Shown here: piece by piece, positions 37,943 through 46,960 of the stretch
Position numbering within the stretch: position 1 is the stretch's first letter
How the letters are laid out: every line of letters starts with the position of its first letter
Assembly: GCA_029260795.1 (NCBI GenBank)
Contig: JAJDCO010000015.1
Coordinates: forward strand, 1 to 64,000
Length of the DNA stretch: 64,000 nt
Source of the DNA: Planctomycetota bacterium
GTDB lineage: Bacteria > Planctomycetota > OFTM77
Direction: 5' to 3'
The notes under the pieces: generated by a model
What the model saw: only the letters and a program-made list of their open reading frames with translations
Told to the model about the DNA's origin: nothing
The model's database searches: none
Program-made: the position numbers and the translations under genes

Positions 37943-38785
37943 GTGATTCGGAATGTGCTCGCTGCCCTCGACGGATCGTTGCATGGCGAAGGAGTTCGCG
38001 AAACATCGATCTACCTGGCCCGCCGCCTCAGCGGCCGGGTCACTGGGATCTCGGTGGTCGATTCGCGACGTCTCCGGCTGGCCAGTTGGACGGATGCCCT
38101 GGCCAGCCTGGGCATCCAGCCCCAGACCAACGCCCGGGACACCCTGCACAAGTTTCAGAAAGAGCGAGCGGAAGCGATTCTCGAGAGCTTCCGCAAGAGC
38201 TGCCAACAGGATGGGTTCGAGGTCGAGACCATCCTGGGCGAAGGCGTGCCATCCGAGATCATCGCCGAGCGAGCCACGCACCACGATCTCGTCGTGCTCG
38301 GCCGACTGGGTGAAGATGCGAACGGCAAGCACCACGATGCCATCGGTGAGACGACCGAGGCCGTACTGCGCCACCTCCACCAGCCGATCTTGGTCGTCTC
38401 GGAGTGCTTCCATCCGCCGGACAAGATGGTCGCCGCCTACGATGGCAGCCCGAACTCCGCCGAGGCCCTCGCCCTGGCGGGTGAGCTCGCCGAACGGCTC
38501 ACGCTCCCGCTCGTGATCCTGAACGTGGACGCCCACAAGGAGAGGTCGGATCAGCTTCTCAAAGAGGCCAAGAGCCAGCTTTCTCCGTACAAGGTCGAGG
38601 TGAAGACCGTGGCGCACACCGGCGAACCGGCCAAGGTCATCGCGGCCTACGTCCAGAGCGACGGACCCGGAACTTGGGCTGCCTGTGGTGGCTTCGGCGA
38701 TCGGCAGTTCAAGGAGTACTTGCTCGGCACGGTCGCCGAGTTCCTCTTGCGTCGCGGACGCTTTCCTCTGCTCGTCAAGCGCTGA
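37943..38785 (+). CDS. Tandem universal stress protein (UspE-like), 280 aa
   Basis: Two Usp domains are joined: residues 1-150 (MIRNVLAALDGSLHGEGVRE to HLHQPILVVSE) and 155-280 (DKMVAAYDGSPNSAEALALA to RGRFPLLVKR). The first domain has a glycine region, VLGRLGEDANGKHHDAIGET, close to the ATP-binding signature. The second has WAACGGFGDRQFKEYLLGTV, a poor match, so it probably does not bind nucleotide. Start is GTG 37943 with AGGAG about nine bases upstream. It shares an intergenic region with the single-domain Usp operon and faces a candidate sigma-54 promoter. In E. coli UspE-type proteins act in stress adaptation and aggregation; the role here is inferred. Confidence 0.9.
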   Translation: MIRNVLAALDGSLHGEGVRETSIYLARRLSGRVTGISVVDSRRLRLASWTDALASLGIQPQTNARDTLHKFQKERAEAILESFRKSCQQDGFEVETILGEGVPSEIIAERATHHDLVVLGRLGEDANGKHHDAIGETTEAVLRHLHQPILVVSECFHPPDKMVAAYDGSPNSAEALALAGELAERLTLPLVILNVDAHKERSDQLLKEAKSQLSPYKVEVKTVAHTGEPAKVIAAYVQSDGPGTWAACGGFGDRQFKEYLLGTVAEFLLRRGRFPLLVKR

Positions 38786-38843
38786 CGGGTACGCTCGGTG
38801 GCCCGGCGCGCAGGCGCCGGGCTCACGCTCCCCCGGCCGCCTC

Positions 38844-39923
<1,080 letters not shown>

Positions 39924-39924
39924 C

Positions 39925-40938
39925 TCAGCTCCCTCCGTCGAGGGGGAAGTGACAGCGGACGGGACGCCTGTCGGGTCCTGGGATCAGCTCGGGCTCCTCG
40001 TCGATACAGCGCTGCTCGCGAAGCTCGCACCGATCCTGGAAGCGGCAGCCGTCGGGAAGCTCGGTCAGCGACGGGACGATGCCCTCGATGGCGGGCAAGC
40101 GCTTGCCATGCTCCTTGCGACCCGACTTGGGGATCGAGCGGAGCAACGCGCGTGTGTAGGGATGCCGCGGTCGATGGAAGAGATCGTGCACGGGCCCTTC
40201 CTCGATAACCCGCCCGGCGTACATGACCAGGACTCGGTCACAGACCTGGGCGACCACGCCGAGGTCGTGCGTGATCAGCATGATGGCCGTGTTGAGCTTG
40301 CGCTTGAGGTCCTCCATCAGGCGAAGGATCTGGGCTTGGATCGTCACGTCGAGCGCGGTGGTCGGCTCGTCGGCGATGAGGATGTCCGGCTCGCAGCAGA
40401 GGGCCATGGCGATCATGACGCGCTGGCGCATGCCGCCCGAGAGCTGATGCGGGTACTCCTTGATTCGCTTCTCGGGGTTCGGCATCTCGACCAAGCGCAG
40501 CATCTCGATGGCCCGCTCGCGGCGCTGCTTCTTGTCGAGGTCGAGGTGATACTTGATCGCCTCGTCCAGCTGCCAGCCGATCGTGAAGACAGGATTCAGG
40601 GCCGTCATCGGCTCCTGAAAGATCATGGCGATCTTGTCGCCGCGCACGGTGCGCATCGTCTTCTCGGGTACACGGGCGAGGTTGAGGCCTTGGAACTGGA
40701 TGTCGCTCTTCTCGTCGATGATCGTCACGCGCGGCGGCAGGAGCCGCATGATCGACTTGCTAGTGACAGTCTTGCCGCAACCTGACTCGCCCACGATCCC
40801 GAGCGTCTCGCCGGGAGCGAGATCGAACGAGACGTCGTCCACGGCGGTCACGATGCCGCGGTCCGTCTTGAAGCGCGTGGTCAGGTGCCGCACCTTCAAG
40901 ATCGAGGGCGCGGCAGAGGTGGTGTTCGTCTCAGACAT
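39925..40938 (-). CDS. oppD: Dipeptide/oligopeptide ABC transporter ATP-binding protein, D subunit, 337 aa
   Basis: ABC ATPase with Walker [11 protein letters not shown], signature [10 protein letters not shown], Walker [13 protein letters not shown], switch His in [11 protein letters not shown] and the C-terminal Cys-containing oligo_HPY region ([15 protein letters not shown]). Its Walker A T-V-T ending and 'MRQRVMIA' match the D-type subunit, which pairs with the F subunit on the cytoplasmic face of the permease. Its start overlaps the permease C stop by eight bases. Confidence 0.94.
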   Translation of the reverse strand: MSETNTTSAAPSILKVRHLTTRFKTDRGIVTAVDDVSFDLAPGETLGIVGESGCGKTVTSKSIMRLLPPRVTIIDEKSDIQFQGLNLARVPEKTMRTVRGDKIAMIFQEPMTALNPVFTIGWQLDEAIKYHLDLDKKQRRERAIEMLRLVEMPNPEKRIKEYPHQLSGGMRQRVMIAMALCCEPDILIADEPTTALDVTIQAQILRLMEDLKRKLNTAIMLITHDLGVVAQVCDRVLVMYAGRVIEEGPVHDLFHRPRHPYTRALLRSIPKSGRKEHGKRLPAIEGIVPSLTELPDGCRFQDRCELREQRCIDEEPELIPGPDRRPVRCHFPLDGGS

Positions 40939-42100
40939 GCTTGGGATCGAATGCGTCCTGGAGTGCGTCGGTCAGGATGTTGAACGCGAGGACGAGGCCC
41001 ACCATCAAGGCGGTCGCCACGCCGATCTGCCAGAAGAAGCCGTTGAGGACCTCGGCCTGGGATTGGGAGATCATGATGCCCCAGCTCGCGCCGTCCTTGA
41101 TGCCCAGCCCGAGGAAGGTGAGGATCACCTCCGACTTGATCGCCCCGATGAACAGCAGCGAGAAGTTGATGAACATCAGGTGCGAGGTGTTGGGCAGGAT
41201 GTGCTTCCACAAGATCGTGAAGCGCCCGAAGCCCACCGCGGTGGCGGCCTGCACGTACTCGAGCTCCTTGATCTTGAGCGCTTCGCCGCGGATGACGCGG
41301 CAGGGCCCGATCCAGAACGTCAGGCAGAAGGCGACGTAGAGTGGGATCAGGGTCGTCTCGAGGGGATGCCCGAGGAACATGAAGGCCAAGAGCGTCAGCA
41401 AGACGAGGTGCGGGATCGACGAGAAGGTCGAGTAGAGCCAGATCACGAGGTGATCGACCCACCCGCCGAAGAAGGCCGCGGCTGCTCCGAGCACACTGCC
41501 GAACAAGACGGCGATCAGGGCGACGACCACGCCGACTTGGATGGCCACCTTGATCGAGTAGATGCCTCGAATCAGGATCGATCGTCCCTGTCGATCCGTG
41601 CCGAAGAAGAGTCGGAAGTCGTAGACCAGGCTGCTCCAGCCGGTCAGCGGCGTGTAGACGTCGTCGACGAACCCCTCGAGCTGCTCGATGCGTGGCAGGA
41701 CCTCGGGGTTGTCGTTGAGGCTACCGACGGTGTCGGCAATCTCCTCGTAGAGCGCGAGACCGGCTTGCACCTTCTGGGTGAGCTCCTCGATCGAGGCGTC
41801 GCTCACGGAGCGCTCGGCGAACGCGACCTCCGACAGCTCGCCCTCGGTCTCGAGCACGCGCATCACGCGACTGAGGATGACCTCGCAGTTGTCGAGGCGC
41901 TTCTCGGCCGTCTGATGATGCGGATAGCCCGGGTAGCTGTCGGTCCAGACGCGAGCCTCGGTGTCCTTCTCGGTGATGGCGCCCAGGAAGACGGCGAAGC
42001 CGATGCCGGTGTAGAGGCCGATCACTCCCAGGGCAGCGATGGCCAAGCGATTGCTCAGCAGCTTTCGGAGTCCGCGGGAGCGCAGGAACTTCTTGATCAT
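40931..42100 (-). CDS. oppC: Dipeptide/oligopeptide ABC transporter permease, C subunit with extracytoplasmic insert, 389 aa
   Basis: BPD_transp_1 permease with the EAA-type loop in FGRFTILWKHILPNTSHLMF and the entry motif FGTDRQGRSILIRGIYSIKV at about residue 168. Six membrane helices are expected. About 140 residues lie between helix 1 (AIAALGVIGLYTGIGFAVFL) and that motif, against about 60 in ordinary OppC. The insert is acidic and helical (RSVSDASIEELTQKVQAGLA) and would sit outside the membrane, perhaps contacting the binding protein. The gene overlaps the B subunit by four bases and the D subunit by eight. Confidence 0.92.
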   Translation of the reverse strand: MIKKFLRSRGLRKLLSNRLAIAALGVIGLYTGIGFAVFLGAITEKDTEARVWTDSYPGYPHHQTAEKRLDNCEVILSRVMRVLETEGELSEVAFAERSVSDASIEELTQKVQAGLALYEEIADTVGSLNDNPEVLPRIEQLEGFVDDVYTPLTGWSSLVYDFRLFFGTDRQGRSILIRGIYSIKVAIQVGVVVALIAVLFGSVLGAAAAFFGGWVDHLVIWLYSTFSSIPHLVLLTLLAFMFLGHPLETTLIPLYVAFCLTFWIGPCRVIRGEALKIKELEYVQAATAVGFGRFTILWKHILPNTSHLMFINFSLLFIGAIKSEVILTFLGLGIKDGASWGIMISQSQAEVLNGFFWQIGVATALMVGLVLAFNILTDALQDAFDPKHV

Positions 42101-43050
42101 GAGAGCCGCACCCGAGGATCGACCAGCGCGTAGAGCACATCGGTCAGGATGTTCGACAGGATGAACAGCGCGGCGAACATGGCCGTGAAGACCTGGATGA
42201 CCGGAAAGTCCTTGTCGTTGATGGCCGTGATCAAGGTGCGTCCCATGCCCGGAATCGTGAAGTACATCTCGAGGAGAATGGAGCCGGCGATCAAGAACGG
42301 CAGCGTGATCATGATGCGCGTGATGATCGGGATCATCGCGTTCTTGAGCATGTGCACGAACAGGATCTTGCGCCGGCTCGCCCCCTTGGCCTGGGCGGTG
42401 ACGATGTAGTCGCGCGTCGTCTCCTCGACCATCACCGCCCGGTAGAAGCGGGTGTCGTAGCCCATCGCGACGATGACGCTGATCATCACGGGCAGGAGGC
42501 AGTAATGCGCCCAGTTCCCGATGCCGGGTTCATAGCCCGAGATTGCGAACGGCGAGGCGCCCGTCTCCTTGAGGATCTTGTACGCGCCGAAGTACTGGCC
42601 AAGGATGATGTAGACGAGGAACGAGATGCTCATCCCCAACACGGCCAGGATCACGAGCGTCTTGTCCACCTTGCCGCCCCGAAAGAACGACGAGATCAAC
42701 CCGACGCAGATCGAGATGATGCTCGTCAGAAACAAGGCCGGCACCGTGATCGCCAGGCTCGGCTTGATCGAGCTCCCGAGCAGCTCGCCCACCGTCAGCC
42801 CTTCCTGGCCCCAGCTCTTCTGGTCGAAGTTGAGCGTGACCACGTCCCCCAGCAGCTCGAAGTACTGAACCGGGTAGGAGCGGTCGAGTCCAAACTCCTT
42901 CTTCTTGGTCTCGTACTGCTCCTGAGTCGCCCCTTTGCCCAGGTACATCCACACCGGATCGTTCACGCGCAAGGCGGCGAACACGAACAGCAGGATGCCC
43001 AAGAAGACGGGGACGTTGTAGATCAGCCGCCGGAAGATGTAGGCCCACAT
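42097..43050 (-). CDS. oppB: Dipeptide/oligopeptide ABC transporter permease, B subunit, 317 aa
   Basis: Permease with N-terminal helix LIYNVPVFLGILLFVFAALR, the OppB-type first periplasmic region, and the EAA loop in TAQAKGASRRKILFVHMLKN. The last helix region contains LLEMYFTIPGMGRTLITAIN, matching the family's 'F-x-x-P-G-M-G'. Six membrane helices, normal length. It is second in the operon, 42 bases after the binding protein gene, and pairs with the C subunit. Confidence 0.94.
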   Translation of the reverse strand: MWAYIFRRLIYNVPVFLGILLFVFAALRVNDPVWMYLGKGATQEQYETKKKEFGLDRSYPVQYFELLGDVVTLNFDQKSWGQEGLTVGELLGSSIKPSLAITVPALFLTSIISICVGLISSFFRGGKVDKTLVILAVLGMSISFLVYIILGQYFGAYKILKETGASPFAISGYEPGIGNWAHYCLLPVMISVIVAMGYDTRFYRAVMVEETTRDYIVTAQAKGASRRKILFVHMLKNAMIPIITRIMITLPFLIAGSILLEMYFTIPGMGRTLITAINDKDFPVIQVFTAMFAALFILSNILTDVLYALVDPRVRLS

Positions 43051-43092
43051 GTCAGCGATACCCTCTGGAAAGCACGCTCAGAACGCGCGGAC

Positions 43093-44910
43093 TCAGTTCG
43101 AGGCGGCCGGCCGGGCGCTCGGGTCGACGTCGAGGTACTTGACCCAGTTGTAAAAGGTCTCGGTGGGCTTGAAGTTCTTCAGCGAAGGTTGAACGAGGTA
43201 GTGACGTCGGCGAGCCATCGAGCCCGCGTACGGCGCATCGTCGAGCACCATGTCGCGCATCTTCTCGTAGAGGGCCGTTCGTTCCGGTGACGGCACCATC
43301 GTCCGGCACTGCTCGTACAGCTTGTCGTACTCGGCGTTCTTGTAGTTGAAGTGGTTCGACCCGGGCGACTCGTTCGGACCGTAGAACAAGGCGAGGTTGT
43401 TCTCGGCGTCCGGGTAGTCGGAGCTCCAGGCAAACGAGAAGAAGGGCGCCTTCTTCGTGTTGACGGTCTCGATCAAGGTCGAGAAATCGACCAGACGGAC
43501 TTTCACCTCGATACCGAGACGAGAGAGCTGTCGCTTGAGCATCTCGGCCTGCTCGGCGCTGTTGCCGCTGCGGCTGACGTAGTACTCGAGGGCCGGCAGC
43601 CCCTGTCCCCCTGGGTAACCCGCATCGGCGAGCAGCTTCTTCGCCAGCTCGATGTTCGCGTCGCCGTAATCCTGCCCCTTCACCTTGTGGCTGGCCGGAT
43701 GACCGTCCATGTCCGGAGGGATCATGCCGTCGTACACGATGTTCTTGCTGTTGTAGAAGGAGCGGTTCTGCTCCTCCCAGTCGAGCGCAGTGCAGATCGC
43801 CTTGCGCAGCTTGACCTTCTCCTCGGTGTACCCACCCAGGAGCGAATCTTCCATGTTGAAGCCGCGGAAGATGAAGTCGAGCAGCGGCACCTCGTGAGCG
43901 GTGATGCCCCGCGCGGCCCACTCCGGCTTCAGCTCTCGCGTCCGCTTGTTGAAGGCCTCTTCGAAGTTCTCGGCCGGCACCTGCGTGTACTGGATGTTCT
44001 TGCCCGCGTCGAACTGCAGCCACATCGGCTGGTCCTGCTGGAACATCGTGATCACGACGCGATCGGCGATCGGGAGCGCGGTACCGACGGCTTTCGTGAA
44101 GCCTGCCTCGACGTCCCCGGGCATGCTCTCGTCCGGGTAACGATCATCCCAGTAGGTCGGGTTGCGCACGAAGACCATCTTCTTGCGGCGCTCCCACGAG
44201 TCCAACTTGAACGGTCCCGTCCCCACCGGGTGATCGACGAACGCGTCGCCATGATGATCGACCGCTTCGCGCGGAACGACCGCGAGCTGAAACATCGCCA
44301 GCTTCCACATGAACGTGTACACGGGCTCGGTGAGCGTGACCTGGAACTCGTGTTCGCCGAGCAGCTTCAGGCCCGAGACCTCCTGCTTGTAGTCGAACTT
44401 GCCGCCACCATCGACGGCCAAGTTCTGCGCCTCTCGATAGGCATCGAAGCCCTCGATCTGGCCGTCGAGTAGCCACCAGCTCTTGGGGCTGTTCGACTCG
44501 TCCGCCATCCGCTTCCACGAGTAGATCACGTCCGCGGCCACCAGCTCTCGGCCCTTGCCGTCCGGGAAGCACTCGTCGTCCTGGAACCGGATGCCCTTCT
44601 GGAGCTTGAAGGTGTAGACCCGGCCATCGTCGGAGATGCTCGGCATCTCCTCGAGGAGGAGTGGCTCCAGCTCGTAGGGGCGAATCAGGTACTTGTATTG
44701 AAGGAGCGGCTGATAGACCAGGCTGCAGGCGCGGTTGTCGTAGGTCGTCGATCCGCGAACCGGGTCCATCGTCTTGGGTCCGTCGGTCCGCATCGGCAAG
44801 CTCAAGACCTTGGCGCCCGACGAGTCGGTCTCGTCGCCTCCACAGGCCCCGCCGGCCAGGACCAGCAAGGCGGCGACTCCGATGCGTGTGAACCAATCCG
44901 TCCCGGTCAT
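43093..44910 (-). CDS. oppA: Peptide ABC transporter substrate-binding lipoprotein (SBP_bac_5), 605 aa
   Basis: A signal peptide with a lipobox-like end (LLVLAGGAC, Cys about residue 23) precedes a large family-5 binding domain. Diagnostic segments are LSLPMRTDGPKTMDPVRG near residue 40, YTFKLQKGIRFQDDECFPDG at about 121 and AADVIYSWKRMAD. Later ones include YRKAICTALDWEEQ-like helix (KLRKAICTALDWEEQN) and the C-terminal AWSSDYPDAENNLALFYG. It captures peptides (or nickel/oligosaccharide in some members) in the periplasm for the B/C/D/F complex. It is the first gene of the operon. Ligand specificity is unknown. Confidence 0.93.
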   Translation of the reverse strand: MTGTDWFTRIGVAALLVLAGGACGGDETDSSGAKVLSLPMRTDGPKTMDPVRGSTTYDNRACSLVYQPLLQYKYLIRPYELEPLLLEEMPSISDDGRVYTFKLQKGIRFQDDECFPDGKGRELVAADVIYSWKRMADESNSPKSWWLLDGQIEGFDAYREAQNLAVDGGGKFDYKQEVSGLKLLGEHEFQVTLTEPVYTFMWKLAMFQLAVVPREAVDHHGDAFVDHPVGTGPFKLDSWERRKKMVFVRNPTYWDDRYPDESMPGDVEAGFTKAVGTALPIADRVVITMFQQDQPMWLQFDAGKNIQYTQVPAENFEEAFNKRTRELKPEWAARGITAHEVPLLDFIFRGFNMEDSLLGGYTEEKVKLRKAICTALDWEEQNRSFYNSKNIVYDGMIPPDMDGHPASHKVKGQDYGDANIELAKKLLADAGYPGGQGLPALEYYVSRSGNSAEQAEMLKRQLSRLGIEVKVRLVDFSTLIETVNTKKAPFFSFAWSSDYPDAENNLALFYGPNESPGSNHFNYKNAEYDKLYEQCRTMVPSPERTALYEKMRDMVLDDAPYAGSMARRRHYLVQPSLKNFKPTETFYNWVKYLDVDPSARPAASN

Positions 44911-45157
44911 GTTCCTGCTCCGCTCTCTAGATCCGATCCATCGCCCGGCGGATTCCGTTCACGGAGATCCACGGGTCCCTCACACCGGCAAGCCGATCGG
45001 CGTATAGAAACATTTTCGCCGGTCGTTGCCAACCGCCGCGACGCTGCGAGCCTCGGGCGGGGTCGCCCAGGCGCGCTCGACACGGGTCGAAAAGAACGGA
45101 CTGGCAGCGAGCTTCGATCGGTCGACGCAGAGTGCCTGGCCGGTCGAGCGCGTGGGA

Positions 45158-46303
45158 TCAGGCCGGTGTCAGGCCCGGGCCGGAGAAGCGCTCGACGAAC
45201 ACCGCCCGCCGAAGACCGGTCAGACGAGCCTGGCGTCGAAGGCTCTCGATCATCGGAGGCGTCAAGGTGACCCCCGAGGCGAGGAGGAGCGAGCCAGGGC
45301 GCGAGTGAACGTTGACGAGCACGAGGTCACCACTCTGGAGCTCGATGGGATCCACCGACAGCTCTTTTCCCAGGACCAGCTCGCCTCCGTTCTGTGTGAG
45401 CTCGATCTCACATGCCTGCAAGAGCCGAGGATCGAGCCGACCTCTCTCGGCACGCAGCTTTGCAAAGGCCTCAGCGGGCGAGAGCCCGTGACGCTCCAGC
45501 GGCTCGATCGCGAGGAGGATGTGCAGCAAGCGCGCTCCTCTCGGGATCTCCGGACCCGATTTCAAGTTGTCTGGCGGTCCCGATCCATCGAAGTACTTTG
45601 CTTGATAGCGAATCAGCTTGGCGGTCGCCTCGAAGCGAGGCAGGGTCTCCACCAGATCCGCGCCCGGCTCTGCCAGCTCGGCCGCTCTCCATTCATTCCA
45701 GGCCTCGGCATTCTCGTCACCGGGCTCTTCTACTAGCCGGCCGATCTCGCTCAGAAGCGCCGCGACCACGATTTCCGGACGCCCCAGGTCGTGCCGTCGC
45801 GTGATCAGCCGCGCTCGCTTTTGACGTTTTTGAGACCGACGGAATGCGTCGGGGTGCCTGCATCGCAAGAACTCGAGCCACGACTCGATCGCCGCCTTGG
45901 CGGTCGAGTCTCGCAGCGTTCGCTCCGTTTCGAGCCGCTCTCCCTCGAGAAGGCACCGACGGATGGTCTCCCGAAGCGCTCCGATCGAAAGCGGCTTGTA
46001 GACGATTCGGTACACCTTGGCCGCGTTGACCGCCGCCAGGGCCCTCTCGAGAGTCCGCAGCGTCGTGACGACCACGACGACCGCTCGTGGACGGAGCGCG
46101 GCGCAGCGCCGAACGAAATCGGCCGCTGACTGCCGGCGCATGCCCGAGTCGACGAAGACCACTCGAAAGCTCTCTTCAGCCAGTTTCTCGAGGCCAGCCC
46201 GACCGGTCGTAGCGGTGACCACCTCGAACACTCCCGCCAGGCTCCGCTGGTAGGCAAGGAGGTAGCTCTCGTCCTCGTCGACGAAGAGGATGCGCTCTTT
46301 CAT
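45158..46303 (-). CDS. Response regulator with degenerate HD-GYP-like output domain, 381 aa
   Basis: Receiver (1-120): FVDEDES, phosphoacceptor D52 in VVFVDSGM and K103 in VYKPLS are intact. The rest resembles an HD-GYP cyclic-di-GMP phosphodiesterase but with catalytic positions changed. The 'LLHDIGK' site reads ALLSEIGRL, the 'HHExxDGSGYP' site reads YQAKYFDGSGPPDNL, and the following EIPRGARLLHILLAIE keeps the family framework. Loss of the HD pair and GYP tyrosine suggests no hydrolase activity, so it may bind ligand or protein. I chose ATG 46303 (MKERILFVDED). It starts 19 bases after the thioredoxin stop and so is downstream in the same operon. Confidence 0.75.
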   Translation of the reverse strand: MKERILFVDEDESYLLAYQRSLAGVFEVVTATTGRAGLEKLAEESFRVVFVDSGMRRQSAADFVRRCAALRPRAVVVVVTTLRTLERALAAVNAAKVYRIVYKPLSIGALRETIRRCLLEGERLETERTLRDSTAKAAIESWLEFLRCRHPDAFRRSQKRQKRARLITRRHDLGRPEIVVAALLSEIGRLVEEPGDENAEAWNEWRAAELAEPGADLVETLPRFEATAKLIRYQAKYFDGSGPPDNLKSGPEIPRGARLLHILLAIEPLERHGLSPAEAFAKLRAERGRLDPRLLQACEIELTQNGGELVLGKELSVDPIELQSGDLVLVNVHSRPGSLLLASGVTLTPPMIESLRRQARLTGLRRAVFVERFSGPGLTPA

Positions 46304-46322
46304 GCTCACGTTCTCGCTGGCG

Positions 46323-46712
46323 TCAGCGGAGACGTCCGAGGACCTCACGCATCCCCTCGGCGACGAGCTCGCCGCCCTCGTAGAGACGGAGGCTCGGGAG
46401 CGATCGGATCCCGTACTGCTGGGCGACGTCGGATCCCCACTGGTCGATGTCGATCCGCACGAGGTGAGCCTGTTCGTTCTGGTTCACGAAAGCCTCCAAC
46501 TGAGGCCCTACCTGTTGGCAAGCCGGTCACCAATCGGCCGTGAACTCGACGATCGTCACGCCGGCATCCGAAATGTGAGACTCGATGTCCACACGCTCAC
46601 CGCGTGAGATCGTGCGGACTCGTCCATCCCCATCTCCTTCGGTATCTCGCTGCCACAGATAGAAGCCGGCGCCGGCCGCCATCAGAAGGAGAACCCATAC
46701 CTTTCCACTCAT
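46323..46712 (-). CDS. Membrane-anchored thioredoxin, candidate selenoprotein (UxxC active site), 129 aa
   Basis: From ATG 46712 (MSGKVWVLLLM) one membrane helix (about residues 4-20) leads to a thioredoxin fold: GVTIVEFTADW, then an in-frame TGA at codon 62 (46529-46527), then PACQQVGPQLEAFV. The frame then stays open through SDVAQQYGIRSLPSLRLYEG with the cis-Pro P106, to a TGA stop at 46323. The active site is therefore W-(TGA)-P-A-C, with the TGA exactly where the first Cys of CxxC belongs. Selenocysteine is the simplest reading; a TGC-to-TGA nonsense mutation is the alternative. A stable hairpin lies 17 bases after the TGA (separate entry). An automatic caller would truncate it at 46527. 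It is followed by the receiver/HD-GYP gene, 19 bases on. Confidence 0.75.
46489..46509 (-). promoter_or_regulatory. SECIS-like hairpin downstream of the in-frame TGA
   Basis: On the minus strand AGGGCCTC (46509-46502) pairs fully with GAGGCTTT (46496-46489, two G-U pairs) around the loop AGTTG. Bacterial SECIS elements are hairpins inside the coding region just after the UGA, with a small apical loop containing G and U for SelB binding. The distance here (loop about 28 bases after the TGA) is slightly longer than in E. coli fdhF. Confidence 0.45.
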
Positions 46713-46960
46713 TCCTAACGCTCCGCTCGTGTCGGTCTTGTCCTTCGAGCTCCGGCATCGGCACTGGACGAAAGCTCGCCGCCCAAGGCCCAACTTCTTC
46801 ATCGCCCAAGCGGGTGGACGGGCTGAAGTTCCCCAGTCTCCCCGAAAACCACCCAACAATTGCCCCGACCGCCGCAGTATAGGATGGCGAACCCGCGGGC
46901 GAGCGTCCCCCGCCGCGCTCCCCGAAACACAAGACACCCAGAGGATCGAGGCACGAAGCG

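Noticed and set aside
46527..46529. Genetic code 4 (TGA read as Trp) to explain the thioredoxin
   Set aside because: Many well supported genes in the window end in TGA, and a Trp at the active-site Cys would destroy the enzyme.
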